DNA of 64,000 nucleotides, taken from positions 1-64,000 of the forward strand of contig JAGQTU010000003.1 in the NCBI GenBank assembly GCA_020438865.1, given 5' to 3'. This document shows positions 18,568-28,200 of the stretch, piece by piece; within the stretch, counting starts at the first letter, position 1, and every line of letters begins with the position of its first letter. The stretch is from Mycobacterium sp. Its GTDB lineage: Bacteria > Actinomycetota > Actinomycetes > Mycobacteriales > Mycobacteriaceae. The translations under genes and the position numbers were made by a program. The notes beneath the pieces were generated by a model. It was not told the DNA's origin. It did no database searches and saw only the letters and a program-made list of their open reading frames with translations.

Positions 18568-19193
18568 GATGCCGCGGCCGGCGTGAGGTGGGCCAGACAC
18601 AGGTCCGGCTCCACGAACGGATCCAGCCGGTCAACCGTGATCGGTGCATTCCACGTCGCCAGTGCCCCCTGCATGAGGCCCAGGTGGATCGGGCAGACGA
18701 CCGCCGAGCGGTCCTGCGCCAGTTCGAGGAACGGGCAATGACGCAGCCCGATTTGCGGCTGTCCGTGAGCTGTCCGTCGTTGCGGTGCGAACCCGAGGTC
18801 GTCGAGCAGCTCGATCAGCCGATTGATCGACTGTTCGGCGCCTGGCGCCTTTCTCGTCGGGCCGGTCACCCGCCGTGCCCACGCCTGGCCGGCCTCGAGT
18901 GCCTTGGCGCTGGCGTTGCGGTCCCCGGCAAGGGCCAACGTGAGGATCTCGGCGAGCACTCGGTAGCGCCGGGTCCCGCCGGGGTCCATCCCACGCACAG
19001 CGCGAAACATCAGCGGCGGACGGCCCGGGCGCCTGCGGTCGGGCTCGACACGTTCGACCCGGCCCTCGGTGACGAGGGTGTCCAGATGGAACCGGACCGT
19101 ATTCGGATGCACCCCAAGCTCATCGGCGATCTGCGGGATCGTCAACGCGCTGGCCGCACCCCTCAAAACGGCCAGCACACCTTCTCGGCTCAC
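18564..19193 (-). CDS. HTH regulator of the SufR-like (Fe-S sensing) type, 209 aa
   Basis: GTG 19193 overlaps the ferredoxin stop as GTGA. An N-terminal winged helix ([34 protein letters not shown]) is followed by [13 protein letters not shown] and a C-terminal domain with spaced cysteines ([19 protein letters not shown], then DLCLAH). SufR-type repressors use such cysteines to hold an Fe-S cluster that senses iron, O2 or NO. Being co-transcribed with a ferredoxin fits. The likely operator is the palindrome at 19544-19567. Confidence 0.75.
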   Translation of the reverse strand: MSREGVLAVLRGAASALTIPQIADELGVHPNTVRFHLDTLVTEGRVERVEPDRRRPGRPPLMFRAVRGMDPGGTRRYRVLAEILTLALAGDRNASAKALEAGQAWARRVTGPTRKAPGAEQSINRLIELLDDLGFAPQRRTAHGQPQIGLRHCPFLELAQDRSAVVCPIHLGLMQGALATWNAPITVDRLDPFVEPDLCLAHLTPAAAS

Positions 19194-19534
19194 TCTTCTA
19201 CCCCCGGCAGCCCCGACACCAGTGGCGTGTCCACCCCGAGCGGACCGACTTTCGCCGCACCGCCCGGTGATCCCAGTGGGCTGTCGCGGCCGGGCAGAGA
19301 TTCGGTGAAGAACGCCGCATTGTCGGCCAGGTGAGGCCCCTGCTCTCGGGGGAGGTCGTCCTCGTAGAAGATCGCCTCCACCGGGCACACCGGCTCACAC
19401 GCGCCGCAGTCCACGCATTCGTCGGGGTGGATGTACAACGCACGCCCGCCTTCGTAGATGCAGTCGACCGGGCACTCCTCGATGCAGGACCGATCCATCA
19501 CGTCGACACATGGCTTCCCAATCACGTATGTCAT
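19190..19534 (-). CDS. fdxA: FdxA-like 7Fe ferredoxin, 114 aa
   Basis: ATG 19534 ([20 protein letters not shown]). The two cluster motifs are complete: C-x7-C-x3-C-P ([17 protein letters not shown]) and [15 protein letters not shown]. The tail [20 protein letters not shown] is the normal family end, unlike the copy at 12881. It carries electrons in low-oxygen or NO conditions. First gene of a four-gene operon (fdxA, regulator, membrane protein, cupin). Confidence 0.9.
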   Translation of the reverse strand: MTYVIGKPCVDVMDRSCIEECPVDCIYEGGRALYIHPDECVDCGACEPVCPVEAIFYEDDLPREQGPHLADNAAFFTESLPGRDSPLGSPGGAAKVGPLGVDTPLVSGLPGVEE

Positions 19535-19543
19535 GAACTAGAG

Positions 19544-19567
19544 TTTATACAACAGCACTTGTAAAAA
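19544..19567. promoter_or_regulatory. Palindromic operator TTTATACAA-N6-TTGTAAAAA
   Basis: The arms TTTATACAA (19544-19552) and TTGTAAAAA (19559-19567) are complementary at 8 of 9 positions around a 6-bp centre. The site lies between the divergent fdxA operon (start 19534) and the methyltransferase gene (start 19584), so one regulator could control both. The SufR-like regulator of the operon is the obvious candidate. Confidence 0.6.
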
Positions 19568-19583
19568 GTAGAGGGAGGTCCCG

Positions 19584-20405
19584 ATGTCCCGAGCGGACAG
19601 GATCGAATTCGCTTCCGCACTACCGTTCGCGGGTCGCGATGACGCCGCGGTGCAGGGCCACTGGCTGCTGGCCCGTCTCGGCAAGCGCGTGCTTCGACCA
19701 GGAGGGGCAGAACTCACCCACAAACTGTTGGCGCTGGCCGACCCAACAGCCAGCGATGTGGTTGAACTGGCACCAGGACTGGGTCGCACCGCAGCCGAAA
19801 TCATTGCCCGCCGCCCGCGTTCCTATGTGGGAGTCGAGCAGGATCCCGACGCCGCCGCGGCGGTCCGGTCGATCGTGTCCGGATACGGCGACGCCCGCGC
19901 CGCCGACGCGGCAGATACCGGGCTACCTGACGGGAGTGCCGATGTTGTCGTCGGCGAGGCGATGCTGACCATGCAGAACGATAAAGCCAAGGCGGCCATC
20001 GTCGCTGAGGCGGCGCGGCTACTGCGGCGCGGGGGCCGATACGCCATCCACGAACTCGCCCTGACGCCCGACGAGCTGCCCGACGACGTCAAGACCGACA
20101 TCCGCCAGGCCCTAGCCAAGTCGATCAAAGTCAACGCGCGTCCGCTCACCATCGCCGAGTGGCAACAGCTGCTGGCCGCCCAGGGCCTGCGCGTGGACCA
20201 CGTCGAGACCGCCCCCATGGCGCTGCTGCAACCACGACGGCTGGTTTCCGACGAGGGCCTTCTCGGCGCGCTGCGGTTCGCCACGAATGTGCTCACCCAC
20301 CGCGATGCGCGCCGACGTGTGCTTGGCATGCGTCGCACCTTCGTCAAGCATCGCGACCGATTGACCGCCGTGGCCATCGTCGCGCACAAAGCGGGAGACC
20401 TATGA
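19584..20405 (+). CDS. Class I SAM-dependent methyltransferase, 273 aa
   Basis: The Rossmann methyltransferase core has motif I VVELAPGLGRTAAEI (~61-75), acidic VGVEQDP, DTGLPDGSADVVVGEAML and LLRRGGRYAIHEL. The substrate is unknown; the fold is like small-molecule methyltransferases. AGGGAGG precedes ATG 19584. The stop overlaps the globin start as ATGA, so the two are co-translated. It is divergent from the fdxA operon. Confidence 0.8.
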   Translation: MSRADRIEFASALPFAGRDDAAVQGHWLLARLGKRVLRPGGAELTHKLLALADPTASDVVELAPGLGRTAAEIIARRPRSYVGVEQDPDAAAAVRSIVSGYGDARAADAADTGLPDGSADVVVGEAMLTMQNDKAKAAIVAEAARLLRRGGRYAIHELALTPDELPDDVKTDIRQALAKSIKVNARPLTIAEWQQLLAAQGLRVDHVETAPMALLQPRRLVSDEGLLGALRFATNVLTHRDARRRVLGMRRTFVKHRDRLTAVAIVAHKAGDL

Positions 20406-20806
20406 CGGATCTGGCCAGCCGTGCTGACGTGGAGGAGTTGTTGCGGCGCTTCTACGGCCGGGTGTTCCTCGACAATGTCCTCGCCGAACCGTTCACCGAG
20501 CTACGGGCCAAAGGGCTCGAGTCGCATCTCGCGGTGATGTGCGACTTCTGGGAGACCGTCCTGTTCCGCGCGGGGCTCTACCACGGCAGCGCTCTGGTGG
20601 TTCATCGGCGGCTTCACGATCGGCATCCATTGTCCGCCAACCACTTTGTGCGCTGGCTACAACTGTGGAACGCCGCCATCGACGAGAAGTACCAAGGTCC
20701 TGTCGCGGAACGCGCGACGATCCAGGCCGCCAGAATCGCCAAAGCGATGCACCGCCGGCTGCGAGGCGTCGACGCAAGCGAACTCGACGCACTTTTGGTG
20801 AGCTGA
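20402..20806 (+). CDS. Group III truncated haemoglobin, 134 aa
   Basis: ATG 20402 overlaps the methyltransferase stop. Features of group III trHb include FYGRVFLDNVLAEPF, HLAVMCDFWETVLF, LYHGSALVVHRRL and HFVRWLQLWNAAID; the proximal His is in the SANHFVRWL segment. Group III globins (Campylobacter Ctb, mycobacterial GlbP-like) bind O2/NO and are linked to NO stress. Placement beside nar genes and ferredoxins fits NO or nitrite detoxification. Confidence 0.85.
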   Translation: MTDLASRADVEELLRRFYGRVFLDNVLAEPFTELRAKGLESHLAVMCDFWETVLFRAGLYHGSALVVHRRLHDRHPLSANHFVRWLQLWNAAIDEKYQGPVAERATIQAARIAKAMHRRLRGVDASELDALLVS

Positions 20807-20844
20807 ACGTGTTGGTCCCCGCACATGCATTCCAGTCGGCGGGT

Positions 20845-20879
20845 TGGTATCGAGGACGCTTCAGTGGTCATCGATACCA
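20845..20879. promoter_or_regulatory. Inverted repeat TGGTATCGA-N17-TCGATACCA
   Basis: Perfect 9-bp arms (20845-20853, 20871-20879) lie 32 bases before the TTG start of the FAD monooxygenase. It could be an operator or a hairpin in its leader. Confidence 0.45.
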
Positions 20880-20911
20880 TCGCAATCTGATCGGCCAGAG
20901 GAGCTGAGGCT

Positions 20912-22099
20912 TTGAAAATTGCGATCAGCGGAGCTGGTGTGGCGGGGCCGTCGCTCGCGCACTGGCTGCACCGAAGCGGCCACGAGCCGACGTTGATCGA
21001 GCGAGCGCCGCACTTTCGCACCGGCGGCTATGTGATCGATTTCTGGGGAGTGGGCTACCGGGTCGCACAGATGATGGGGATCGAGGCGGCCATCCGCGAG
21101 GCCGGCTATCAAGTGGAGTCGATCCGTACGGTTGGGCCCGACGGCCGGGTAGAAGCCAGCCTGGGTGTCGATGCCGTCCGGCGAGCGGCGGGCGCCGGTT
21201 TCACCAGCCTGCCGCGCGGGGACCTGGCCGCCACCATCTACGCCACCATCGCGAACGACGTCGAAACGATCTTCGGCGATTCCATCACCGCGATCGATGA
21301 ACACCCCGATGGCGTGAGTGTCAGCTTCGCCCAAGCCAAGTCCCGGGATTTTGACCTCGTCATCGGTGCCGACGGGTTGCATTCCAACGTGCGCCGCCTG
21401 GCGTTCGGGCCCGAGTCAGACGTCGAACACTATCTGGGCTGCCGCGTCGCGGCCTGCGTTGTCGAGGGGTATCGGCCCCGCGATGACCTGGTCTACGTGA
21501 CCTACAGCGAGCCGGGTCGATCGATCGGGCGGTTTTCACTTCGGGACGATCGCACCTTGTTTCTGTTCATTTTCCGTTCGGCCCACGCCGCCGACCCCGG
21601 CGACCTCGCAGCGCGCAAGGAGCTTCTGCGCCGCGAATACGGTGATGCAGACTGGGAATGCCCCCACATCCTCGCCGCGCTGGACGGCGTCGATGATCTG
21701 TACTTCGATGTCGTCAGCCAAATCCGGCTGGATCGCTGGTCGCGGGGCCGAACAGCCCTCATCGGCGACGCAGCCGCCTGTGTCTCCCTGCTGGCCGGCG
21801 AGGGCACCGGTCTGGCGATGACCGATGCCTATGTGCTAGCGGGCGAACTCGCTTGTGCCCCTGGGGATTACCGGCGGGCGTTCGACGCCTACGAAGCGCG
21901 ACTGCGCCGTTTCGTCGAAGCCAAACAGGGCGCCGCCCAGAAATATCTTCCTGTCTTCGCGACACAGACGAGGCTGGGCATCTGGTTTCGCAACCTGGCC
22001 ATGCGAACGATGAACTTCCGTCCGCTCGCCGAGGCGCTCCTCACCCGAAGCGTGCGCGACGACTTCGAATTGCCGACCTACCCGACCATGAGCACATGA
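20912..22099 (+). CDS. FAD-dependent monooxygenase, 395 aa
   Basis: TTG 20912 (MKIAISGAGVAGPSLAHWL) has GAGGAG/TGAGG upstream. The N-terminal FAD GxGxxG motif SGAGVAGPSLAHW is followed by the DG motif LVIGADGLHSNVRRL (~150) and GD motif ALIGDAAACVSLLAGEGTGLAMTDA (~285), the TetX/p-hydroxybenzoate hydroxylase class. These hydroxylate aromatic or drug substrates with NAD(P)H. The substrate is unknown. It may be in the same transcript as the globin, 105 bases upstream. Confidence 0.85.
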   Translation: MKIAISGAGVAGPSLAHWLHRSGHEPTLIERAPHFRTGGYVIDFWGVGYRVAQMMGIEAAIREAGYQVESIRTVGPDGRVEASLGVDAVRRAAGAGFTSLPRGDLAATIYATIANDVETIFGDSITAIDEHPDGVSVSFAQAKSRDFDLVIGADGLHSNVRRLAFGPESDVEHYLGCRVAACVVEGYRPRDDLVYVTYSEPGRSIGRFSLRDDRTLFLFIFRSAHAADPGDLAARKELLRREYGDADWECPHILAALDGVDDLYFDVVSQIRLDRWSRGRTALIGDAAACVSLLAGEGTGLAMTDAYVLAGELACAPGDYRRAFDAYEARLRRFVEAKQGAAQKYLPVFATQTRLGIWFRNLAMRTMNFRPLAEALLTRSVRDDFELPTYPTMST

Positions 22100-22167
22100 C
22101 CGGGAACGGGCCAACACCGGCAGCGCGGGGCCCGTCCGCATGTCGTCAACGATGCGATCAGATGGCG

Positions 22168-22896
22168 TCACCAGCGTCGGCGCCGGGGGTGTGACCCCAC
22201 CAACTCGTCCTTGGCTGCCACCTCGCGACTGCGGTAGACGATGTAGGGCCGAAACAGATAGCCGATCGGCGCGCTGAAGGCATGCACCAGTCGGCTGAAT
22301 GGCCACAGCGCGAATAACACCAACGCGATCATCACGTGCAGCTGGTAGTACAGCGGCGCCTCGGCCATCAGATCACCGCGTGGCTGCAGCACCCAGATGG
22401 AGCGGAACCACACCGACACCGATTCGCGGTAGTTGTAAGCTTCGCCAACGACGCCCGAGCCCAGCGCGGTGGCGTAGAGGCCGGCGACGATGGCCAGCAC
22501 CAACACGACGTACATGATCTTGTCGTTGATAGTGGTGGCCATGAACACCGGTCCGCGGGTGCGGCGCCGGTAGATCAGCAGCGCGGCGCCGGCCAGGGTC
22601 ATGATCCCGGCGATCGTGCCGAGGGTCACGGCCTGCACGTGATAGGCGTGCTCGCTCATCCCGATCGCGGCGGTCCAGGACTCCGGGATCAGCAGGCCGA
22701 TGACGTGGCCGACGATGACCACCAGGATGCCGAAGTGAAACATCGGGCTGCCGATCCGCAACAGTCGTGATTCGTAGAGCTGCGAGGAGCGGGTGGTCCA
22801 TCCGAACTTGTCGTAGCGGTATCGCCACCAGGTGCCGACCACGACGATCGCCAGCGTCACATACGGCACTGTGTTCCAGAAGGCTTCGCCCAGCAT
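22168..22896 (-). CDS. narI: Respiratory nitrate reductase gamma subunit NarI, 242 aa
   Basis: A five-helix cytochrome b subunit that takes electrons from menaquinol. His ligands for two haems lie in FHFGILVVIVGHVIGLLIP (helix 2 region) and YQLHVMIALVLFALWPFSRLVHAFS. It follows narJ with almost no gap and ends the nar operon. Confidence 0.93.
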   Translation of the reverse strand: MLGEAFWNTVPYVTLAIVVVGTWWRYRYDKFGWTTRSSQLYESRLLRIGSPMFHFGILVVIVGHVIGLLIPESWTAAIGMSEHAYHVQAVTLGTIAGIMTLAGAALLIYRRRTRGPVFMATTINDKIMYVVLVLAIVAGLYATALGSGVVGEAYNYRESVSVWFRSIWVLQPRGDLMAEAPLYYQLHVMIALVLFALWPFSRLVHAFSAPIGYLFRPYIVYRSREVAAKDELVGSHPRRRRW

Positions 22897-22897
22897 C

Positions 22898-23554
22898 TCA
22901 CTGCCCTCCTTCGGTCCGCCGGGGCGGCACGGTCAACGTGAACGGTTGCAGCCCAACGGCTTCGGCGGGTGGCCCGGCCTGCCCGAGATGCTGCGCGCGT
23001 TGCACATCGCGGTCGGTGGCCGCCGGCAGCGTCTCACACACCGCGGCGACGCTGTGCGCGTACGGCGAACCCATGTCCGTCAACGCCGTGCACAGCACGT
23101 CGATCGCCACCCTGTGCCCGGTGAGCAACCGCCGCCCGGCGTCGGGGTCGACGGTGGCGGCGAACTCCAACACCACCGGCAGGTAATCCGGGGCCTCGTC
23201 ACTGGGCGGTTCGACGCCGGCGTCGCGGTACGCCCGCGCGAAGGCAAGCATTTCACTGCCGCGGTTGCGGGTGTCACCGGCAGTCCAGTACGTCAGATAC
23301 ATCGTGGCGCGGCGCTGCAGGTCGAACGTCTCGACGTAGTCCGCGGCCGCCCGCAGCGGATCACTGGCCCGCAACGTCGCTGCTGTCAGTGCCAGCATCT
23401 CGGCCGGCCGGCCGGTGACCGGTGTCAGGAGGCTGTCCACGGTGGCCAGACGCTCGTCATGCAGATCGTCGGGGTAGGCCAGCAGTAGTGACGCCGACTG
23501 CCACACCAACCGGTCCTGCAGCGCGTGTTTCGGGGCGCGGGTCAGCAGCTTCAT
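22898..23554 (-). CDS. narJ: Nitrate reductase assembly chaperone NarJ, 218 aa
   Basis: TorD/NarJ-family helical chaperone with SLLLAYPDD near the start, the family signature YVETFDLQRRATMYLTYW and HLPVVLEFA-like DYLPVVLEFAA. It inserts the molybdenum cofactor into NarG and is absent from the final enzyme. ATG 23554 overlaps the narH stop (TGATG). Confidence 0.92.
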   Translation of the reverse strand: MKLLTRAPKHALQDRLVWQSASLLLAYPDDLHDERLATVDSLLTPVTGRPAEMLALTAATLRASDPLRAAADYVETFDLQRRATMYLTYWTAGDTRNRGSEMLAFARAYRDAGVEPPSDEAPDYLPVVLEFAATVDPDAGRRLLTGHRVAIDVLCTALTDMGSPYAHSVAAVCETLPAATDRDVQRAQHLGQAGPPAEAVGLQPFTLTVPPRRTEGGQ

Positions 23555-25218
23555 CAGCGTGGCCCCTGCCCGTTTCCGTGCCCGCCAGGAAACAAGCCCG
23601 ACGGCACGCCGCGGCCGTCCCAGTTGAGGAGGTTCACCCGCGACGGGTGATCGGCGTTGGCGGCCATCCCCTCATCGGTCTGCCGGTGCCGCAGCGCATG
23701 GAAGGTTTCCACCGCCACCGGCACCGGGCCGCCGCTGGCCTCCCCGAACGGTCCCGACTCGTACATGCCGGGTCCACCGTCGAACGACAATGAGCAGGCG
23801 GATTCTTCGAGCTGCCTGCCTTCGGCGGCGTAGGCGGTCGGAATGACATAGCGCTCTTCGTATTTCGCCAGGGCCAGCAGCCGGTACATCTGGTACATCT
23901 GCTCTTCGGTCATCCCGACCGACTGCGGAATGTGGGGCTGTGTTTCGCGGCCCAGATTGATGTCGCGCATGTAGGACCGCATCGCGGCCAGCCGGCGCAG
24001 CACCCCCTCCACCACTGCGGTATCGCCGGCGGTGAACAACTCCGCCAGGTACTGGATCGGGATGCGCAGCGCCTCCAGCGCGCCGAACAGGTTGCCGAGC
24101 TCCTCCCCGTCATGGCCGTCGCGGCTGACCGCATCGACCACCGGTGATAGCGGCGGGATGTACCACACCATCGGGACGGTGCGGAACTCCGGATGTAGCG
24201 GCAGCGCAACCTTGTAGGTGTTGATCAACGCATACACGGGCGAGCGCTGCGCGGCCTCGATCCACTCGTCGGAAATGCCTTCGGCGCGGGCTCCGGCGAT
24301 CACCTCGGGATCGGTGGGATCGAGCAGGATCTGCCGGTGTGCCTCGTACAAGTCTTTCTCGTCTTCCACCGATGCGGCCTCGAGCACTCGATCGACGTCA
24401 TAGAGCACCAGGCCCAGGTAGCGAAGCCGACCCACGCACGTTTCAGAGCACACGGTGGGCAGGCCGACCTCTAGCCGCGGGTAGCACAGCGTGCACTTCT
24501 CGGCCTTGCCGGTCTTGTGGTTGAAATACACCTTCTTGTAGGGACATCCGGACACGCACATCCGCCAGCCGCGGCAGCGGTCCTGGTCGACCAGCACGAT
24601 CCCGTCCTCGGTGCGCTTGTACATCGCCCCTGACGGGCACGACGCCACACAGGACGGGTTCAGGCAGTGCTCGCAGATCCGCGGCAGGTAGAACATGAAC
24701 GTCTCTTCGAGCTTGAGGCGAACCTCTTCGCTCACCTTCTGCAGGATCGGGTCGCCGGGCAGGATCTCGGGTGAGCCGGCCAGGTTGTCGTCCCAGTTCG
24801 CCGACCACGACACCTTCATCGGTTTGCCGCTGATCAGGCTGCGCGGCGGGGCGACCGGCATCTGCTCGCCCAGCGGCGCGTTGATGAGGTTCTCGTAGTC
24901 GTAGGTCCAGGGCTCGTAGTAGTCGTCGATGCTGGGCAGCTTCGGGTTGGAGAAGATCCGCAGCAGCTTGTGGAGCCGGCCCCCGTCGCGCAACCGCAGC
25001 CGACCCTTGCGATCGCGGATCCAGCCGCCGCGCCAGCGCTCCTGGTCCTCATAGGTGCGTGGATAGCCTTGCCCGGGGCGGGTTTCGACGTTGTTGAACC
25101 ACACATACTCGGTGCCTGCCCGGTTGGTCCAGGCCTGTTTACAGGTCACCGAGCAGGTGTGACACCCGATGCACTTGTCGAGGTTCATCACCATCGCCAT
25201 CTGTGCCATGACCTTCAT
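23554..25218 (-). CDS. narH: Nitrate reductase beta subunit NarH, 554 aa
   Basis: Four ferredoxin-type Cys clusters are visible: CIGCHTCSVTCKQAW near the N-terminus, CEHCLNPSCVASCPSGA, CRGWRMCVSGCPYKK (a Trp in place of one Cys, as in NarH, giving a 3Fe-4S cluster) and CTLCYPRLEVGLPTVCSETC. It passes electrons from NarI to NarG on the inner face of the membrane. Length is slightly above the usual ~510-550. Confidence 0.95.
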   Translation of the reverse strand: MKVMAQMAMVMNLDKCIGCHTCSVTCKQAWTNRAGTEYVWFNNVETRPGQGYPRTYEDQERWRGGWIRDRKGRLRLRDGGRLHKLLRIFSNPKLPSIDDYYEPWTYDYENLINAPLGEQMPVAPPRSLISGKPMKVSWSANWDDNLAGSPEILPGDPILQKVSEEVRLKLEETFMFYLPRICEHCLNPSCVASCPSGAMYKRTEDGIVLVDQDRCRGWRMCVSGCPYKKVYFNHKTGKAEKCTLCYPRLEVGLPTVCSETCVGRLRYLGLVLYDVDRVLEAASVEDEKDLYEAHRQILLDPTDPEVIAGARAEGISDEWIEAAQRSPVYALINTYKVALPLHPEFRTVPMVWYIPPLSPVVDAVSRDGHDGEELGNLFGALEALRIPIQYLAELFTAGDTAVVEGVLRRLAAMRSYMRDINLGRETQPHIPQSVGMTEEQMYQMYRLLALAKYEERYVIPTAYAAEGRQLEESACSLSFDGGPGMYESGPFGEASGGPVPVAVETFHALRHRQTDEGMAANADHPSRVNLLNWDGRGVPSGLFPGGHGNGQGPR

Positions 25219-25249
25219 CGTCTGCCTCGCTCATGCTTCACTCGGCGCA

Positions 25250-28200
25250 TCAGTACGTCACCTTCTGGTTGCGACGGCGGACCATCGTCACCTCGTCGCG
25301 TTGGTTGCCGGTCGGGCCGAGATAGTTGAACGCGAACGTGTTCTGCGCATAACCACCGGCCAAATGGCTGGGCTTGATCAGCAGCCGGGTCAACGAATTA
25401 TGAATGCCGCCACGGTTTCCCGTCGTCTCCGACAGCGGCACGTCGATGGTGCGTTCCTGAGCGTGATAGACGAACACCACGCCCTCGGGCATCCGGTGCG
25501 ACACGATCGCCCGGCATACCACCACGCCGTTGCGGTTGACCGCCTCGATCCAGTCGTTGTCGTGCACGTCGATTTTGGCGGCATCGGCCGGGCTCATCCA
25601 CATGGTCGGGCCGCCCCGTGACAGTGACAGCATCAGCAGGTTGTCCTGATACTCGGAGTGGATCGACCACTTCGAGTGCGGGGTCAGGTACCGCACCGTC
25701 AACCCGATTCCCTCCTTATGGTCGCCGACCTCCGGTTCGCCGAACAACCGCGCCATGTCCAACGGCGGCCGGTAGGTGGGCAGCTGCTCGCCGAGTTCTT
25801 CGAGCCAGTCGTGGTCGACGTAGAAGTGCATGCGGCCGGTGAGTGTGTGGAAAGGCTTGAGTTCCTCGATGTTCACGGTGAACGGCGCGTAGCGGCGTCC
25901 GCCGGTTTCGCTGCCCGACCACTCCGGGCTGGTGATCACCGGCACCGGCCGGGCTTGGGTGTCGGCGTAGGTGATGCGGCGCTCCTCGCTGCCCTCGGCC
26001 AGATGTACCAGGGGGCGGCCGGTGCGCTTCTCCAGTTCCCGGAAACCCTCGACGGCCAGGCGCCCGTTGGATGTGCCCGACAGCGCCAGGATCACGTCGG
26101 CCATCCGCTCTGCCGTGGTGATTGCTGGGCGTCCTTGTGCCGCGCCAGAGTCCATCACGCCGAACTTGGCCCCCAGCTCGTCGACTTCCTTGGTCGGGTG
26201 GGTGGTGATGCCCTTGGTGGTGACGCCGAGCGTGTCGACGAGCGGCCCCAACGTGGCCCACTTGTCGGCGATCGCGGCGTAGTCGCGTTCCACCACCGCC
26301 ACCGGGCCCATCGTCTTTCCGGGCACCGGCACCTCACCCCTAACACGCCAATCATGTTCGCTGCCACCGGGATACGCCATGGCACCGGGGGTGTCGTGCT
26401 GCAGGGTGCCGAGCACCACATCGGTGCGGCTACCCAGGTGGGTCTTCGCGAGGACGCTGAACGTGCGGGCGATCGCGCCGAACGCCTCATAGTCTGAGCG
26501 GGTTTCCCACGGCGGATCGATGGCGGGGCTGAACGCATGCACGTAGGGATGCATGTCGGTGCTCGACAGGTCGGCCTTCTCGTACCATGTCGCCGCGGGC
26601 AACACCACGTCGGAGAGCAGCGTTGTCGAGGTCATCCGGAAGTCGATCGACATCAACAGGTCCAGCTTGCCCTCCGGAATGTCGTCGCGCCACGCAACGT
26701 CGTTGGGCCGCAGTGACTCCTGGGTGAGTCCGGCCTGCACGTTCGAGGTGGTGCCCAGCAGATGGCGCAGAAAGTACTCATTGCCCTTGCTCGACGAGCC
26801 CAGTAGATTGGCCCGCCACACGTCGAGCACCCGCGGCCAGTTGGCCGGATCGTCGGGATCGGTGACAGCGAGCTTCAGGCCCCCGGAGGCCAGTTGCTCG
26901 GCGACATAGTCCGGTGTCTCCTTGCCGGCGGCGCGTGCCTCGTCGGCGACGTCGAGGCTGGAGCGGTCGAACTGCGGGAAGAACGGGCTCCAGCCCATTG
27001 CCACCGCGGAGGCCAGCACGTCCATGGTGTGCTTGTCTCGGAACCGGCCGCGGCCCAGCGGGCTGGCCAGCGCGTCGGCCCGGTAGCCGTCGTAGCGCCA
27101 CTGGTCGGTGTGGGCATACCAGTACGAGGTGCCGGCCATCTGGCGCGGGGGCCGAGACCAGTCGCTGGCCATCGCCATCGTCGCCCAACCGGTGACCGGT
27201 CGGCATTTTTCCTGGCCGACGTAGTGCGCCCACCCGCCGCCGTTGCGGCCCATCGACCCGGTGAGCAGCAGCAGCGCGAGCACGGCGCGGTAGGTAGCGT
27301 CGCCGTGGAACCACTGGCAGATCCCGGCGCCCATGATGATCATCGATCGGCCACCCGATTCCTCGGCGTTGCGCGCGAACTCCTTGGCGACCCGGATCGC
27401 CTGGGCCGCCGACACTCCGGTGATCGGCTCCTGCCACGCCGGGGTGTAGGGCCGGTCAGGATCGTCGTAGCCTGTGGGCCAGTCACCCGGCAGTCCGGGC
27501 CGCGCGACGCCGTACTGGGCCAGCATCAGGTCGAACACCGTGCACACCAGATGCTCGCCGACCCGCCGCACGGGCACCCCTCGGGCGAGGGCCTCGCCAT
27601 GCCCGTCGACGGTGTCGAAGCGCGGCAGCTGAATCAGCGCGGTCTCACCGTCTTCGCCGTGCGCCGGCGCGACGGTCAGCGCGGGAACCACGTCGCCCAG
27701 GTCGAGGTTCCACTTGCCGACACCGTCGTCGCCGTAGCGGAATCCCAGCGACCCGCGCGGCACCGCGACCTCATCGGTGGCCCCGTCGAGCAGCACCGGT
27801 TTGAAGTCCGCGTTCTCCACGTCGTGTCCGAGATCCGCCGCGGTCAGGTTCTTGCCTGGCACCAGCTCGCCGTCGCGCTGCTCGAGTTTGACCAGGAACG
27901 GTAAGTCGGTGTAGCGGCGAACGTAGTCGACGAAGAACGGGACACGCTGGCGAACAAAGCATTCCGACAAAATGACGTGGCCCATCGCCATCGCCAACGC
28001 GCCGTCGGTGCCAGCCGCGCACGGCATCCACTCGTCGGCGAACTTAGTGTTATCGGCGTAGTCCGGACTGACGCTGACCACCTTGGTGCCGCGGTAGCGG
28101 ACCTCGGCCATCCAGTGCGCGTCGGGGGTACGGGTGACCGGAACATTGGAGCCCCACATCATCAGATACGACGCGTCCCACCAGTCCCCCGACTCCGGCA

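Noticed and set aside
26894..27904. 336-codon plus-strand frame
   Set aside because: Antisense shadow of narG; no family features.
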